DNA of 64,000 nucleotides from Dermatemys mawii. Taxonomy: Eukaryota > Chordata > Testudines > Dermatemydidae. The notes beneath the pieces were generated by a model, which saw only the letters and a program-made list of their open reading frames with translations, made no database searches and was not told the DNA's origin. Below are positions 46,550 to 58,619 of the stretch, in pieces. Positions within the stretch are counted from its first letter, which is position 1; each line of letters begins with the position of its first letter. The stretch covers positions 17,079,119-17,143,118 of the forward strand of contig ML677351.1 of the NCBI GenBank assembly GCA_007922305.1, in the 5' to 3' direction. Position numbers and translations under genes: made by a program.

Positions 46550-49500
46550 CATTAGTATAAATGGAAATGCAACCAACAGATCATAATCTCACTTCAACAT
46601 TTTTACATAGAGCTTCTTGAAAAAAATTGCAGAGCCAGCTGAGTCCCCCCATCTTTATATTAACTCCCATGCTGTACCAACGTCTTTAAGAAAAGATTGA
46701 TTCCACTTTAATTGAAATCCCCAAAAAGGGTCACTAAATAAATTGCAGACCCTATACAATATTCTGATTGAAGTCAACAGGAATTTTGCTTGAGTAAGTT
46801 TTGCAGGATAGGACTTTTTTTGATAGAGGTTGGGGGATCATCTTTGGTTTCCAATATACAAGTAGTGTAAATATATTATGTAAAGATTAAGGCCAAACTG
46901 ATGCATGTTATTAGCCAAATCAGAACAAAGAAAACTAGAAAATCCACACAAAGTAGATAAACATTACACAAATATAAAACCAATTCCACTGTTATAAATG
47001 TGTGTTTGGGGAGTGACAAATCCAGCAAGATGACACTGAAAGTCTGTGTTGTGTGATTTACAAACCTCTGTAATTATCAAGCCTTCAGTTATTACTTACT
47101 ATCGTAAAATTCTCTCAACCTCTTGCCACAGATCCTAAGTGACCCACATGTTAATGTTGCCTCTCATTTTCTATCTTTTTATTTTCATTATGTAGGAAGG
47201 CTCCCTAAGGAGTCTGAAAACCATCCTGCCCTTGTTTCAAACTAGTAAAGCAAGAGCAGCATGCTCATGCATGACTATAAACAGCTAATCAGATCCTATT
47301 TTCTTGACTTTCAGCTGCTGAGACTAGATTTGCAGGTCCAATCCTGCAATCCCACCACATTACCCATCTCCCACTGAAGGCGATAGGAGTCCTGTGCCCA
47401 GAAAACTTATAAGAGACCGCTCTGAGGATGTCATGCACCTTAAGTGCAGACACTAAAATACCCCACTATATAATTTATACGTTGAAGTCCATAAAATATT
47501 CTCTAGTTTTTATCACCTTGGTGTAAAGTAGCTCCCAGAACTACCCTGTAGTGGTCACTAAATGTAGCATAGAGTAAGTATTTGCATATCTAGATCTGCA
47601 ATCCTATACATCACTTGGTTACAAGCCAGTAATGCACTTTCCATGAATAGTCACATCTTGTACAAATGTTTACTTTTTTAAAAAGTGTACGAGAATGGGA
47701 AAATCCAGATGTGGTTCCAAACTAGCAAAATCTAAGCTGTAATTTTTGTTTTTACCAGCACTGTTGGGTTTGAGCTATTTCTGTTCATAAAGGTGAATAT
47801 GTAAAGAAATATATTATAGGACGGGGAGGGGGAGGTAGAGTGGGAGGAAGGGGGAAAGAGGTTTGGAGGAGCAGAATTTTAACATTTCCATGACTAGTCC
47901 TAACTTACATGAGGAGTTCCCTGGCACTGCTGCATGAGTAAGGATTTGCAGAAGAGGCATTTATGGGTGCATACTTACCGGAAAATCAGTCACAGCATAA
48001 CTGAGGATTATTCAGTTAGTCAGTTTAAATGTTTCCTGTATTCATATTTACCTGTTCGAATATCAGCAAACTATTCTCTTAAAGATTTTATTATTACTCG
48101 GCATTGCATAGATTCTATAAAAACAACGATAAAATGGATATGTTCCTTAATTAGGTTTTCTCTGCTTCAAACCAAATGTAATGTGTAACTGAAGTGCTAT
48201 AGACCTTAAAATGCTTCATTCAGGCATATCCCATGAATTCTAATATTTCAAGCAAAATCCCTAAGGGGATAAATATGTTTTCATCCTCTACAGGTCTGAA
48301 CAATCTTCCAAGGAGGAATTTTTTTCCCCTTCTCCCAGTGACTGAAAATATTTCTGACTCTAAACAGCCTTGAAAATGCTTCCCCTGGGAATAAAAACCA
48401 CTCTGCAATTGTAAGACTCCTATTCAAAACCCATTATGGCAGAGGTATGTTAACAACTATCACTTTCCCATCTGTGAATTCTGTAATTCACTGGTCACAC
48501 ACACTGTCGCTTGCTTACGTATGTGCAAAGATATTTTATTTCAATAAAAAGAGTATAGCCCATTCTTTTATAGATGAAAAGAAATCTGTCAAGTGGATAC
48601 TTAAAGTGCTGCCCTACCAAAAAAACCACAAGGTGAATCCATAATGGTCAGTGCCATACTACTACTAGCCTACGTATTAACTAACTGCGGGGGTGGGGGG
48701 GAGAGGAGTTCTAAGTTCTACTGATTTAGAATATGTATTAGGTCAAAACAGACTATTACAGATCCCAATGTTTCACATGAAAACAAGTGAGCCATGATTT
48801 TTCAGAATTGACTTGAAACTCTGCTTTAGCAACAGGAGTCAATTTCCCCACATAGACAAGCCCTGAAGGATAACAGGATTGCACTGACTCAGTCTCCAGG
48901 GGTGTAAGTGTTCATAAGCTCTGCTGGCACTGTTGAGTACCTAAGTTCTTCAGAAATAAAACTGAAGAATTCCTGAGCAGAGCCTATAGTCGGCAGAAGT
49001 GGAATTTCTCTCCAACTTTGTTCTTGCAAACCTTAGGAAACTGACAGGACTAAAGCTTCACACTGTACAAATTCCATCTAATTTTATTTTTGTCTTGCAG
49101 GTAATGTCTGTCATAGGGTAAATTGAAGGCAGTACTGTGATCACTTCTGCTTCTGAGTAAAAGCAACGGTATATATAAATACACATACACAGACTTATTC
49201 TATTGCCAAGGTTATGGCAGTGGTCCAGTGTGTCATGGCAGTCACCTATTAATCTTGGGACAATAACCAAGGAATTTGATCTTTATTATTAAAGACAAAT
49301 ACTTGAGCTGACTGAAAATTTTCCAGTCGAATGTTCCTCTGTTGGAAAATGTCAGTTTATTGAAACTGACATTTCAGATGACCATACTGATTTTAATTTC
49401 ATTTAAAAAAAACAAAACAGCATTGTGAAATTTGTTAAAGTTAGTTGTCATTGAGTGGGGAAAGAGAACCCTGGTCTTCTGAAACACAACTGCAGGTAGT

Positions 49501-52020
49501 GGCCTACCCCATAGCAGTAGAACTATGGGATGGTCCAACTGAATCTATGTATCCACTAATTCCCCCAAAGGCTTGTGAGAGTGGGAAAGCTGAGGATCCT
49601 ATATAAAAGTCAGCCCAGCTAACAGCAGCAATAGCAAGGAGAGACTTGATCCAGGAAGGGTTTGTTCTGACTAGTGAAGGATTAGTAACAATTAAATTGC
49701 TAACATTTAAATTTTAAAAGTAAATTAAGAAAAAAAACAAGTTGACATTTTTTAAAAATGCACTGAATTTTTTTGTTTGTGGGAATTTTTGATGTTCTAG
49801 TCTAACTTGACATGAAAACAAATTTTCAGAATTTCCCATGAAATAGAAATTCTGGGTCCTGAAAATATCTATAACATATAAAAGGTCTGCTGGCACAGGC
49901 CCTCTGGAGCAGAAAGTCTACTGCTGGAGAAGTTGCAAAGCATCCTCCTCCCAGCAGCAAGTCAGCATGGTTAGCATTCAGTGTGGTGTCTCTGTGTAGC
50001 GACAATCAAATTGAACATACATCACTCTCAGCCTGAAATTGCTGATACTGCCTATAAAAGGAGAAGAGAGAGAGAGAGAAACTGTCAGTTTTTTTAAAAA
50101 AAACACTGCTCATTAGAAGGGGGACATCCAGACCTGCCTGAAAGAAATTGCTCCGTGCTGAAGTTTGTTGCACCAAACAGGAGGGAGAGTTAGATTGTTG
50201 TCATCTGTTTCAGTTGCCTCTGTTAATCATATCCCATACTGACTGAATTTCATGTTCTTGCCTCTTCTCCCTCTGTGCTGCCTGTCACAGGCCTTAACAT
50301 TGCAACTTATGGAAGAAAAGCGCTCTGTTTACCATGCTGTTTGCTTTGAGCTAGGACAGTTTCCAGATGTTAGAGCTCATGATCATCCCAGATGGTGGTC
50401 TCAAAAGCATTTTAGAAGATAACACATGTTAGGAGCTATTAAGCATTTGCATTCTCTGTACCCTCCAGAAAGTGGTACTGGATGGGGAAGAAGGTCCTGA
50501 AAGCATTTAACACCAATTTATATAGTCACTGAAGGACCTGGCTCAAGTACAGCATTTCACAGCATTGTCTGACTAACCAGTCGATCCAGGACTCGCAAAC
50601 TGGAACTCCCATTGAATACATCATGCTCACACATCTTTCCTTCTTATGTATTAGTGACAGACACCAGAGCATCCCTTGACCCCTGTTTACACTAGGAAGA
50701 ATGGGTGTGTGTTAAGTAACACCTTAAAATCCTACCATAGATAAGATACTCAGTTTCAACATGCTATTCAGTTGAGTTAGGCGCTCTCCTATGGCTTACC
50801 TTAGCCAATTAACTAATGTATTGAAACTACACGCTGCCTTATTTAACTGAGATTTTAACCAATATTAGGTGTTTAACAAGTTAGCTTTCTTATTGCATTT
50901 TGTGCATGTGGGCCAACTAGTCAAGGCATTTGCACTCTCCTAAGCTCTAGGATTGTTCCCTGTTGGTGCACTGTAAGCAGTAGTTACCCCAAAAGTGGTG
51001 GAATGTGGCATGGAGGTAGCTGGCCATGGCTCCTAACTTGTCTGCACCAGCCTACACTCCTTTAGGGGAAAAATAGCATCAGGTATGCTCCTTCTCTGAG
51101 CCTGGCATTTCAGGGAGGCATTGCGCCTCCTGCAGCTCCTAATGGGGAAGTGCAGCTGTACACTGCCCCAAAAGCAGCTTCAAGTCTAGTGAGCACAACT
51201 GAATCTTAAAGTTCTAAACAAAGAAGATGAGCTCCCCAGAAATGGTGTGGATCTCCTTTAAATACACTGCATTTTGCAAGCACTCTGTTGCCTGATTATG
51301 CTTTCTCTGTGTCGGTGGATTTTATTCCTGCTTAGAGCAATGCTAATTGCTATCAACACAATAAAATGGATTATTTTAGTTTAAATATTTTCTTACTCAG
51401 GTTTCACAATGCAGGCACTTTGCAGATCCAGATATCAACACCCAAGTAAAGTCCTAGTCTATACAACAAGCAAACAAACATCAGATGCAGCGAGAGACTG
51501 AGAGCTCCTTTGGCATTCTGGAAAGCAAAGGAAATAGCAATATTAGAGAGGCAAAGATTCGTTTTCTAATCTTTCACAATGACATTGAATTGTAGCTGTT
51601 TGGTGCTCTTCCAGATAACAAACACAGCACACAAAAATAGATTTCATGAAAATTGTAAAGTCAATTGCTCTTTATTTACACTAGAGATGTCTTTTGCAGA
51701 CACCATTTTCCCTGCCCACAAACACACACAGCATCCACAGTCAACTGATACCCCTTCTTGCAAATAAAGGTCTTTGATACGACTACTGTCTTATTGACTT
51801 AACATCGCATGCAAAAAGCCACCCACTTCTTAGTTTGTGTGTTAAGGCAAGTTAGTTGCCGTTATATAGTACTTCACAGGAACCTTAACACTGGTTCAGA
51901 TTGCCTACAGATGGCAGCCTCCTCTTAATAGGACCTACTAGTATCTGAGTAGGTATGGAGGGATTCAATTTAAATCAACAGATTTTGGTAAAATGGTGAT
52001 TTCAGCTAAAATGCTGGCAA
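46550..52020. other. Long unique stretch without genes
   Basis: No exon or element boundary recognised over 5.5 kb. Small items: a partial 'gattgaagtcaacaggaatt' palindrome core near 46766; a perfect 12-bp-arm hairpin at 49347-49374; an AT-rich motif (atttcccatgaaatagaaat, about 49830) shared with 19.9 and 31.5 kb; and a (GA)n tract at about 50062-50079. Confidence 0.45.
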
Positions 52021-52043
52021 TTGACAAAATCCATCAGCAACAG

Positions 52044-52450
52044 TCAGCACACCTGCAGTTTCTCACCCCCAACCCCGTGCCTACAGGGACTAGGTGTCCT
52101 TGGCCCAGCTGCAGGGCAGAGACCCCTCTGCAGTCCCACTGTCATGGAGGGAAGGAGCAGGGCCATGACAGCCAAGATACAGAGGGCTCCCTGCACAGCC
52201 TCACAATCCTGGCCAGGGATCTGTGCTCTGCCCTGCCAGGACCGCAGATTTGCCACACCTTGTGCCTGCAGGGATCTGGTGCCACCAGCCCAACACCCAT
52301 GCAGGGAACCCTCTGCAGCCACTCTCTCACTCGCCAGGCAGGAACTGTTCAGAAGTGGGATGGCCTCTCCCACAGCCAGGGTCTTGTCTTCTCCTCCTTG
52401 CAGCCCTGGCCAGGAGTCTCTGCTCCACTGGACCAGGACTACAGCTTCCC
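52044..52450 (+). repeat. GC-rich imperfect two-copy tandem repeat
   Basis: Two units of roughly 184-197 bp: tgcctacagggact at 52079 recurs as tgcctgcagggatct at 52263, and cctggccagggatctgtgct at 52208 recurs as cctggccaggagtctctgct at 52405. Identity is moderate. The 145-179 codon plus-strand ORFs and the 109-codon minus ORF here follow from GC richness. The hAT MITE at 52451 sits at its right edge. Confidence 0.6.
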
Positions 52451-52569
52451 TAGGGTGACCAGATATCCTGATTTTATAGGGACAGTCCTGATATTTGGGG
52501 GGTTGTCATATATTGGTACCTATTACCCCTGATTTTTCACACTTGCTGTCTGGTCACCCTAAGTCTCCC
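52443..52569 (+). mobile_element. hAT MITE (111 bp), TAGGGTGACCAGA family
   Basis: The element spans 52451-52561. Both ends read TAGGGTGACCAGA (right end reversed), a perfect 13-bp TIR. The flanking 8-mers agcttccc (52443-52450) and agtctccc (52562-52569) agree at 6 of 8. The TIR core TAGGGTGACCA is shared with the 577-bp element at 18961. Short, non-coding. Confidence 0.9.
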
Positions 52570-53462
52570 CGACAACTTTAACTCACGACCACAGCCCTCT
52601 CTGCACGTTGGTGCTACAGTCCTACTATCAGCACTGTCCTTACTCCCAGCCCTGGTCCCTCCCTCAATTTCCCACAACAGTAAAAATTAAAGATCAGAAT
52701 CAGACTTAATCATCAAAATTGCAACAACAATGAAAGATTCTGCCAGGCCTATGTATGAGGCTGCTTTAGAGATGACCTGCTCTAATGCTGGTTTTGTTTG
52801 CTTATCTCATCTTTAGTTAAGACTACCAGATTGTTGTTTCATTCGATTTTATACTTCTTTCTACAGCCTACACTTTGCAGTGTCTGCTCAGGCTCGCTTT
52901 ATTTGTTTTGCTGATTTAATGTCACCGAGAATCATTAAAGTTATCAGTATTCTATATTTATCCACCTTTATCACACATTACCTTGTAAATAACTCATTCT
53001 TCATCACATGTATTTACCTGACCGCCATCATCTACCACTGACTGGAGCTATCTTCCACTCTTCATGCTACCATCATGAATGACTTCAAAACTGACCAGAT
53101 GCAAAGCAGATGGGAGTTACAGTAAGAAATCCTTCAATGCCTTTTTTCTCACATTAGGTGCATGAAGTCAGATTTCAACATTAAGGTGAACTGATTCCAT
53201 AACCAGGAAGTAATGTGGTATATGAGAGGGATCTTGTAATTCAGAGAATGAAAATAGAGGGGGCAGAAGCCCAAATAACCTGCAATTATTAATTGCATAT
53301 GTTCAGAATAAATATATAGGGCCATCAGCTGAGAATTCCTCTCACATTCTTCTCCACATGCACACAGATTACACAACCATGCTTTAAAAAAAGAGAAATT
53401 CACACTCACCATTCAGGGACTATGATGTGTGGTACAGAGTCTTCAGGGTCCCAAAAAGGGCC
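52570..53462. other. No gene recognised
   Basis: Unique-looking. No TIR, LTR or coding signal. Confidence 0.4.
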
Positions 53463-56095
53463 TTTGTAGACATAGACTTATAGACTTTAAGCTCAGAAGA
53501 CACCCTCATGATCATCTAGTTTGACCTTCTGCACACTGCAGATCACAGAACCTCACCACCCATGATTGTAATTGACTGACCCCTAACCTCTGGCTCAGTT
53601 ACTGGAGTCCTCAAATCACAATTTAAAGACTTCAAGTTACAGAGAATTCACCATTTACACTAATTGAAACCTGCAAGTGACTTGGGCCCTATGCTGTAGA
53701 GGAAGACCAAAAAACCCAAGGGTCTCTGCAAATCTGATCTGAGAGAAAATTGCTTCCCAACCCCAAATATGGTGATCAGACAGACACTGAGCATGTGGGC
53801 AAGACATCACTAGCCCAGACACCCAGGAAAGAATTCCCTATAGTAGCTCAAAGCCCTCCCCATCAATGACCATTGGAGAGATTTGTTGTTAGCAGCTGCA
53901 GATAGGCTACATGCCATTGTAGACAGTCTCATTATACCTTCCCCTCCATAAAGTCATCAAGCTCACTATTGAAACTAGTTAGATTTTTAACCCCCACTGC
54001 TCTCCTTGGAAGGCTGTTCAAGAACTTTGCTTATTTGATGGGTAGAAATCTTTGTCTAATTTCAAGCCTAAACTTTTTGATGGCCATTTGTTCTTGTGTC
54101 CACATTGACACAACTCCTCTCCCTCCCTGATATGTATCCCTCTGGTGTACTTGGAGAGCAAATCATATCTCACCTCTCAGCCTTCTTTGGGTCAGGCTAA
54201 ACAAGCCAAGCTGTTTGAGTCTCCTCTCAGAAGGCAGGTTTTCCATTTCTTGAATCATCCTAATAAGCCCTTCTCTGCACCTGTTCCAGTTTGAATTCAT
54301 CTTTCTTAAACGTGGGAGACCAGAATTGCACCCAGCATCACAGATGAGTGCTTACCAGTGTCTTGTATAATGGTAATAACACTTCCCTTTTTCTACTGGA
54401 AATACCTCGCCTGATGCATCTTAACATTGAATTAGCCTCTTTCACAGCCACATCACATTGGTGGCTCTTAGTCTTTCTGTGACAACCCATCACAAATCTT
54501 TCTCCTCCTCTGTTACTTCCAACTGATACATCTTCAGCTTATAGCAAAAATTCTTGTTAGTCCCTAAATGGATGACCTTACACTTTGAATTATTGAATTT
54601 CATCCCATTTCTATTCCTCCAGTTTTCAAAGGTTTCCAAATCTTGTGTGATATGCCAGTCGTCCTCCATATTGGCAATATCTCCCAACTTTGTCATCCAC
54701 AAATGTTACTAGCATATTCCCACCTTTTTGCTGAAGTCATTAATGAAAATATTAAATAAGATTGAATCATTAGTAGCCTCCCTCCAGTCTGACAGTTCAC
54801 CTTTCAGTATGACCCATTGTAATCTCCCCTTTAATCATTTCCTTATCTGCCTTTCAACTCTCACACTGATCCCCGTCTTCTCCAAATTAACTAATAATTT
54901 CCCATGTGGAACTGTATCCAATGCCTTACTGAAACCCAGGTAGATTAGAACTACTCTTTCAAAATTTGTTCCAAGTCCTTGCATACAACTGAAGTCAAAC
55001 CAACACATCTGTAGTTTTCTGGATCACTTTTTTTTCCTGTTTTGAAGAAAGGGGAGTTATATTAGCAATTCTCCAGTCATAGAATAAAATGTCCAAGTTT
55101 ACAGGTTCATTAAAAATCTTTGCTGTTGGTCTTGCAATTTCTTGTATAATCTTGGATAGAAACTACCTGGAGCTGCCCGATTTGGTTCCATTAAGATGCT
55201 TGAATTTGACTTTCACCTCAGATGTGGTAATTTCTACTACCATATCCTCATTTCCATTAGCCACCCTGCCAGTACCCCTAAACTCATTACCTTTATTAAA
55301 AACGGAAGCAAAGTATTTGTTTAGATGTTGGACCATGCCTAGATTAAAGATAATCTCCAGCCCATCCTCAGTATTTAGCATCCCACTTCTTCTTCCTTCA
55401 TTTTCTGTTTATTTATATGGCTATAGCACCTTTTACTGTACTATTACATACAATTTCCCGTGCAAAATTCAACTCTGTATGGCTTTTTTAAGTTCTCGCT
55501 TTTTTCAGTACACTTTCGGACTTCCAAGAGATAGCTTTCCTTGTTCCCATCTTCCATTATTCACAGCCTTTCTACTTTCTCTTAATAATTTATTTGAGAT
55601 GCTTGCTCATCCAGTTTGGTCTGCAACCTTTCCCTACAATTTTCCCCTCTTATATGAGATTCAGGCTTCAAAATAATGCCATACCTTCTCCACATTCAGA
55701 TCCTTGAATTCTACAGTTCAATCCACTTCCCTAATTAATTCCCTTGATTTCAAAAGGACAAGCCTTAAAAAAATCAAGGACTCTAGTTGAAGATCTTTTT
55801 GTTTATCTTGCCATTTAATTTAAACTGAATTAATTTATGATCTCTCTAACCAAGGTTGCCTTTTACAACCAGTTCTTCTAGGAGGTCCTTGCATACCCAT
55901 ACCAAATCTAAAATGGCATCACCCCTTGTTGATTCAGTGATTATTTGATGAAGATATCTGTCAGGTATCTCACCCAGGGATATCTGGATCCTACCATTAT
56001 TTGTAGCACTTGTCCTCCACTCTACATCTGGGAAATTAAAATCTCCCAGAAATCACACAATTCCCAGTAAAACTTTTCATTAAAATAACAAGTTT
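53463..56095 (-). mobile_element. CR1 LINE, 2.6 kb, 3' complete and 5' truncated
   Basis: The longest uninterrupted CR1 here. The 3' terminus is at the left (plus: agacttatagactttaagct). Going leftwards on the minus strand it covers the central part of ORF2, the RT domain and the 3' UTR. Recognisable RT C-terminal coding is the minus frame 54702-54490 (FNNSKCKVIHLGTNKN, then YQLEVTEEEKDL). Stops and frameshifts break the rest, and the 195-codon plus-strand ORF at 55089 is antisense noise. Its 3' end differs from those at 22035, 34727 and 45448, so it is a separate, older subfamily. Confidence 0.9.
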
Positions 56096-56309
56096 GGCAA
56101 ACTTCAGACTTCTGAAAACCAGGTGATAAAGAATAAGTTACACACTAATGCAACCTTTGCTCTGTTCTTACTGAGAAATGATATATATGCTGATCAGACA
56201 CATACTCTCCACCTCTGCAGATAGAGCAAACCATTTAGGGAATAGACTACATGGCCACTAAAGGACAGAGTCTATCACCTTCTCTTTGCTAAGGAAAAAT
56301 TGAGCCAGT

Positions 56310-58440
56310 ATTGTGATGGAATGCACCCTGTATTCACACCCTACACTACTGGAATCTTTGTACAAAATATGCCTTGTAAATTTTATCACTTGATAATAAC
56401 TTGCTGGTCAATAACATCATAGTGAAATGTAGGTAGCAACATTATACATAAAGTTATGAACCAGACAAATATGTGGAATGAGTAATCCTGTTTCTCAAAG
56501 ATGAAGGATAAGCTGATGCCTCTAGCCACATGTCAAAGCTGATTGGCCATCACCTATCAAGTGACCATTCTATGTCAAGGAAGGGGGGCAGGAACAAACT
56601 GATCTGCATCTTGGCAAACAACATAAAACCTCCCTACACACATGCTAGACTCCATGTCTCCCTGCCCTCAGCTGGAAAGAGCTTTATTTAGGGGTCACTC
56701 TCAGGAAAATGCATTTCAAAGGGTGACTAACTATAAAAGGAAAGATATGATGGGATCCCTGTCGCTCACCATCGAACTGTGGGACCGCTGTGCTCCCTTA
56801 ACTCTCCAGCCTGGGCTGTCTCTCACAAAGCTATGCCAGAGACAAACAGTGAACCCCTCCAGGCACTGTGATCACTCAGCCACAACTATATGGAGAAATG
56901 CACCCTGCTAAATTGCATGAAGGAACTCCAAACCTCTCATGATGCACCAACCAATCACCCCAGCCTTGCACCCCAATCATATACCATCTTACGCTGCTCT
57001 AGAGTCCATTGGACAATGCAAGCTCATTAATTAACTTGCCACTCCAGCAAGGAGTGGTGGACATGCAATAGGCCTTGTTTAGCTGAGCTCTGATTCTCTA
57101 TGCACTTCAACCAAAACCACAGAGGTTTAGGTAAAATTTAAAACAAATGTATTAACTAAGGAAAGATGGATTTTAAGTGATAAGTATTAGGCATAGAGAT
57201 AAAAGTTGGTTAAATAAGAAATAAAAATAAACTTGTAATCTAAATTCTACAGACTAAGCAATATTTTAATCAAACAGCTTTTCTCACTGTACTGGATATT
57301 GCAGATAGGTTACAGTTCTTACTACACAGGCTGGCTTCCCTTCCCAGCCTGGGACCAATCTCCCTAGTTCAAAGTCTGTCTTCCAGCTAATCTTCCAGGC
57401 ACTGAGATGAGGGAGGAGAGAGGCCAAATGACAAATGTCATTGTCCCTCTTTTATACTTTCTTCCAGCTGCTAAAAAGATCCTTGCTATGATGTGGTGTT
57501 TAGGTGGCCCCCATTGTGTATGTGCCCTCTCTGAGGGGTCTTTTTGGAGGGCCATTGGGAGAATGTATTCTCCTGACTTAGCTGTCCATCCCCATATAGC
57601 CAGCATCGGTTGCTCCAAACCATACAACATATTTCAGTGACACACACATTGCAAAACTTCATAACTTCAGATACAATAGGATATTATTGTCAACAGATCA
57701 AGACTTTTAAAATGATACTTCACAAGGCATACTTTTTACAAAACATAACATAATCATATAACAGTGAATATGGGGGTCCAGGGTTCTACTTTGAGGAACA
57801 GAGTGTTACAGAGAGGCAAAAAACCCACCCCATCTAGTCTCTCCCTATCCATCTCTCTCTTTTTATCTTTGACGACAGAAGCAGCCGCCATTGGACTTCA
57901 GTACATTGCTGACCTAACTCTCAGACTGCTGAAGACAAGTGGTAAGGAACTTTATCTTGAACCAAGTCTAGGTTGTTAAGTTTACAAAGTGTTTTATCTT
58001 TGTTTTTCATGCAAGCATTTCCAATTTGAATGCCTTTATTTGTACTCCCTTAAAATCTATCTACTTGTAAGTAAATAAATTATTCCTTAATTAAAGCTAA
58101 TGTAGTGTTGCAAATTGTTTTGGTAACTCCATTTAAGGTAGCAGACTGTTGTATGTTAACCCTTTGATGCCAATGGACCTAATGTACCTGGATTGTCCAG
58201 AGAGAGCTGGATAAAGCAAAACTTTTTCCATTTTGGAGTGGTGTGTGTCTGTCTGGTGTGTTGCTGACAGGCTGCTTGAAATCAGAGTGACTGGACCAGG
58301 GCAGTAGCTATGCACAGGTACTTAGGGTGTGACCTGCATGGTGTTTGGCTGTTTGTAAGGAGCCCAGGTTAGCAGTAAAGCATTGTGAAGCACCCCAGGT
58401 TGCAAAGCAAGTTGTGACACAGCCCCTCATTGGTCTAGAC
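56310..58440. repeat. LTR-retrotransposon-like blocks, unclassified
   Basis: The start tgtgatggaatgcaccctgt, the phrase 'gaaagagctttatttagggg' and a later 'gtaagtaaataaattattcc' (with AATAAA) look like parts of ERV-type LTRs. The middle (about 57040-57810) reads better on the minus strand. I cannot pair two LTRs or find gag/pol motifs, so family, borders and number of elements are unresolved. Open frames of 60-89 codons have no domain. Confidence 0.3.
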
Positions 58441-58619
58441 TGCATCCCATAATGTCATAAGTACACACAACCACTACATACAAGAGCTACCAACACCTGC
58501 CATACACACAACCACTCAGCCTATTCCACAATCAACCCTCCACCTGCTGCATTTTACCACTTCTTCACCTTACACACAATTGCAGGTAACACAAAAACTT
58601 TTTCTTATCCAAAAGAGAC

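Noticed and set aside
51993..52532. 179-codon plus-strand ORF
   Set aside because: It lies in a GC-rich tandem repeat, runs into a MITE, and overlaps other long frames on both strands. No domain; composition explains it.
55089..55676. 195-codon plus-strand ORF
   Set aside because: It is antisense to the minus-strand CR1 at 53463-56095; CR1 explains the sequence.
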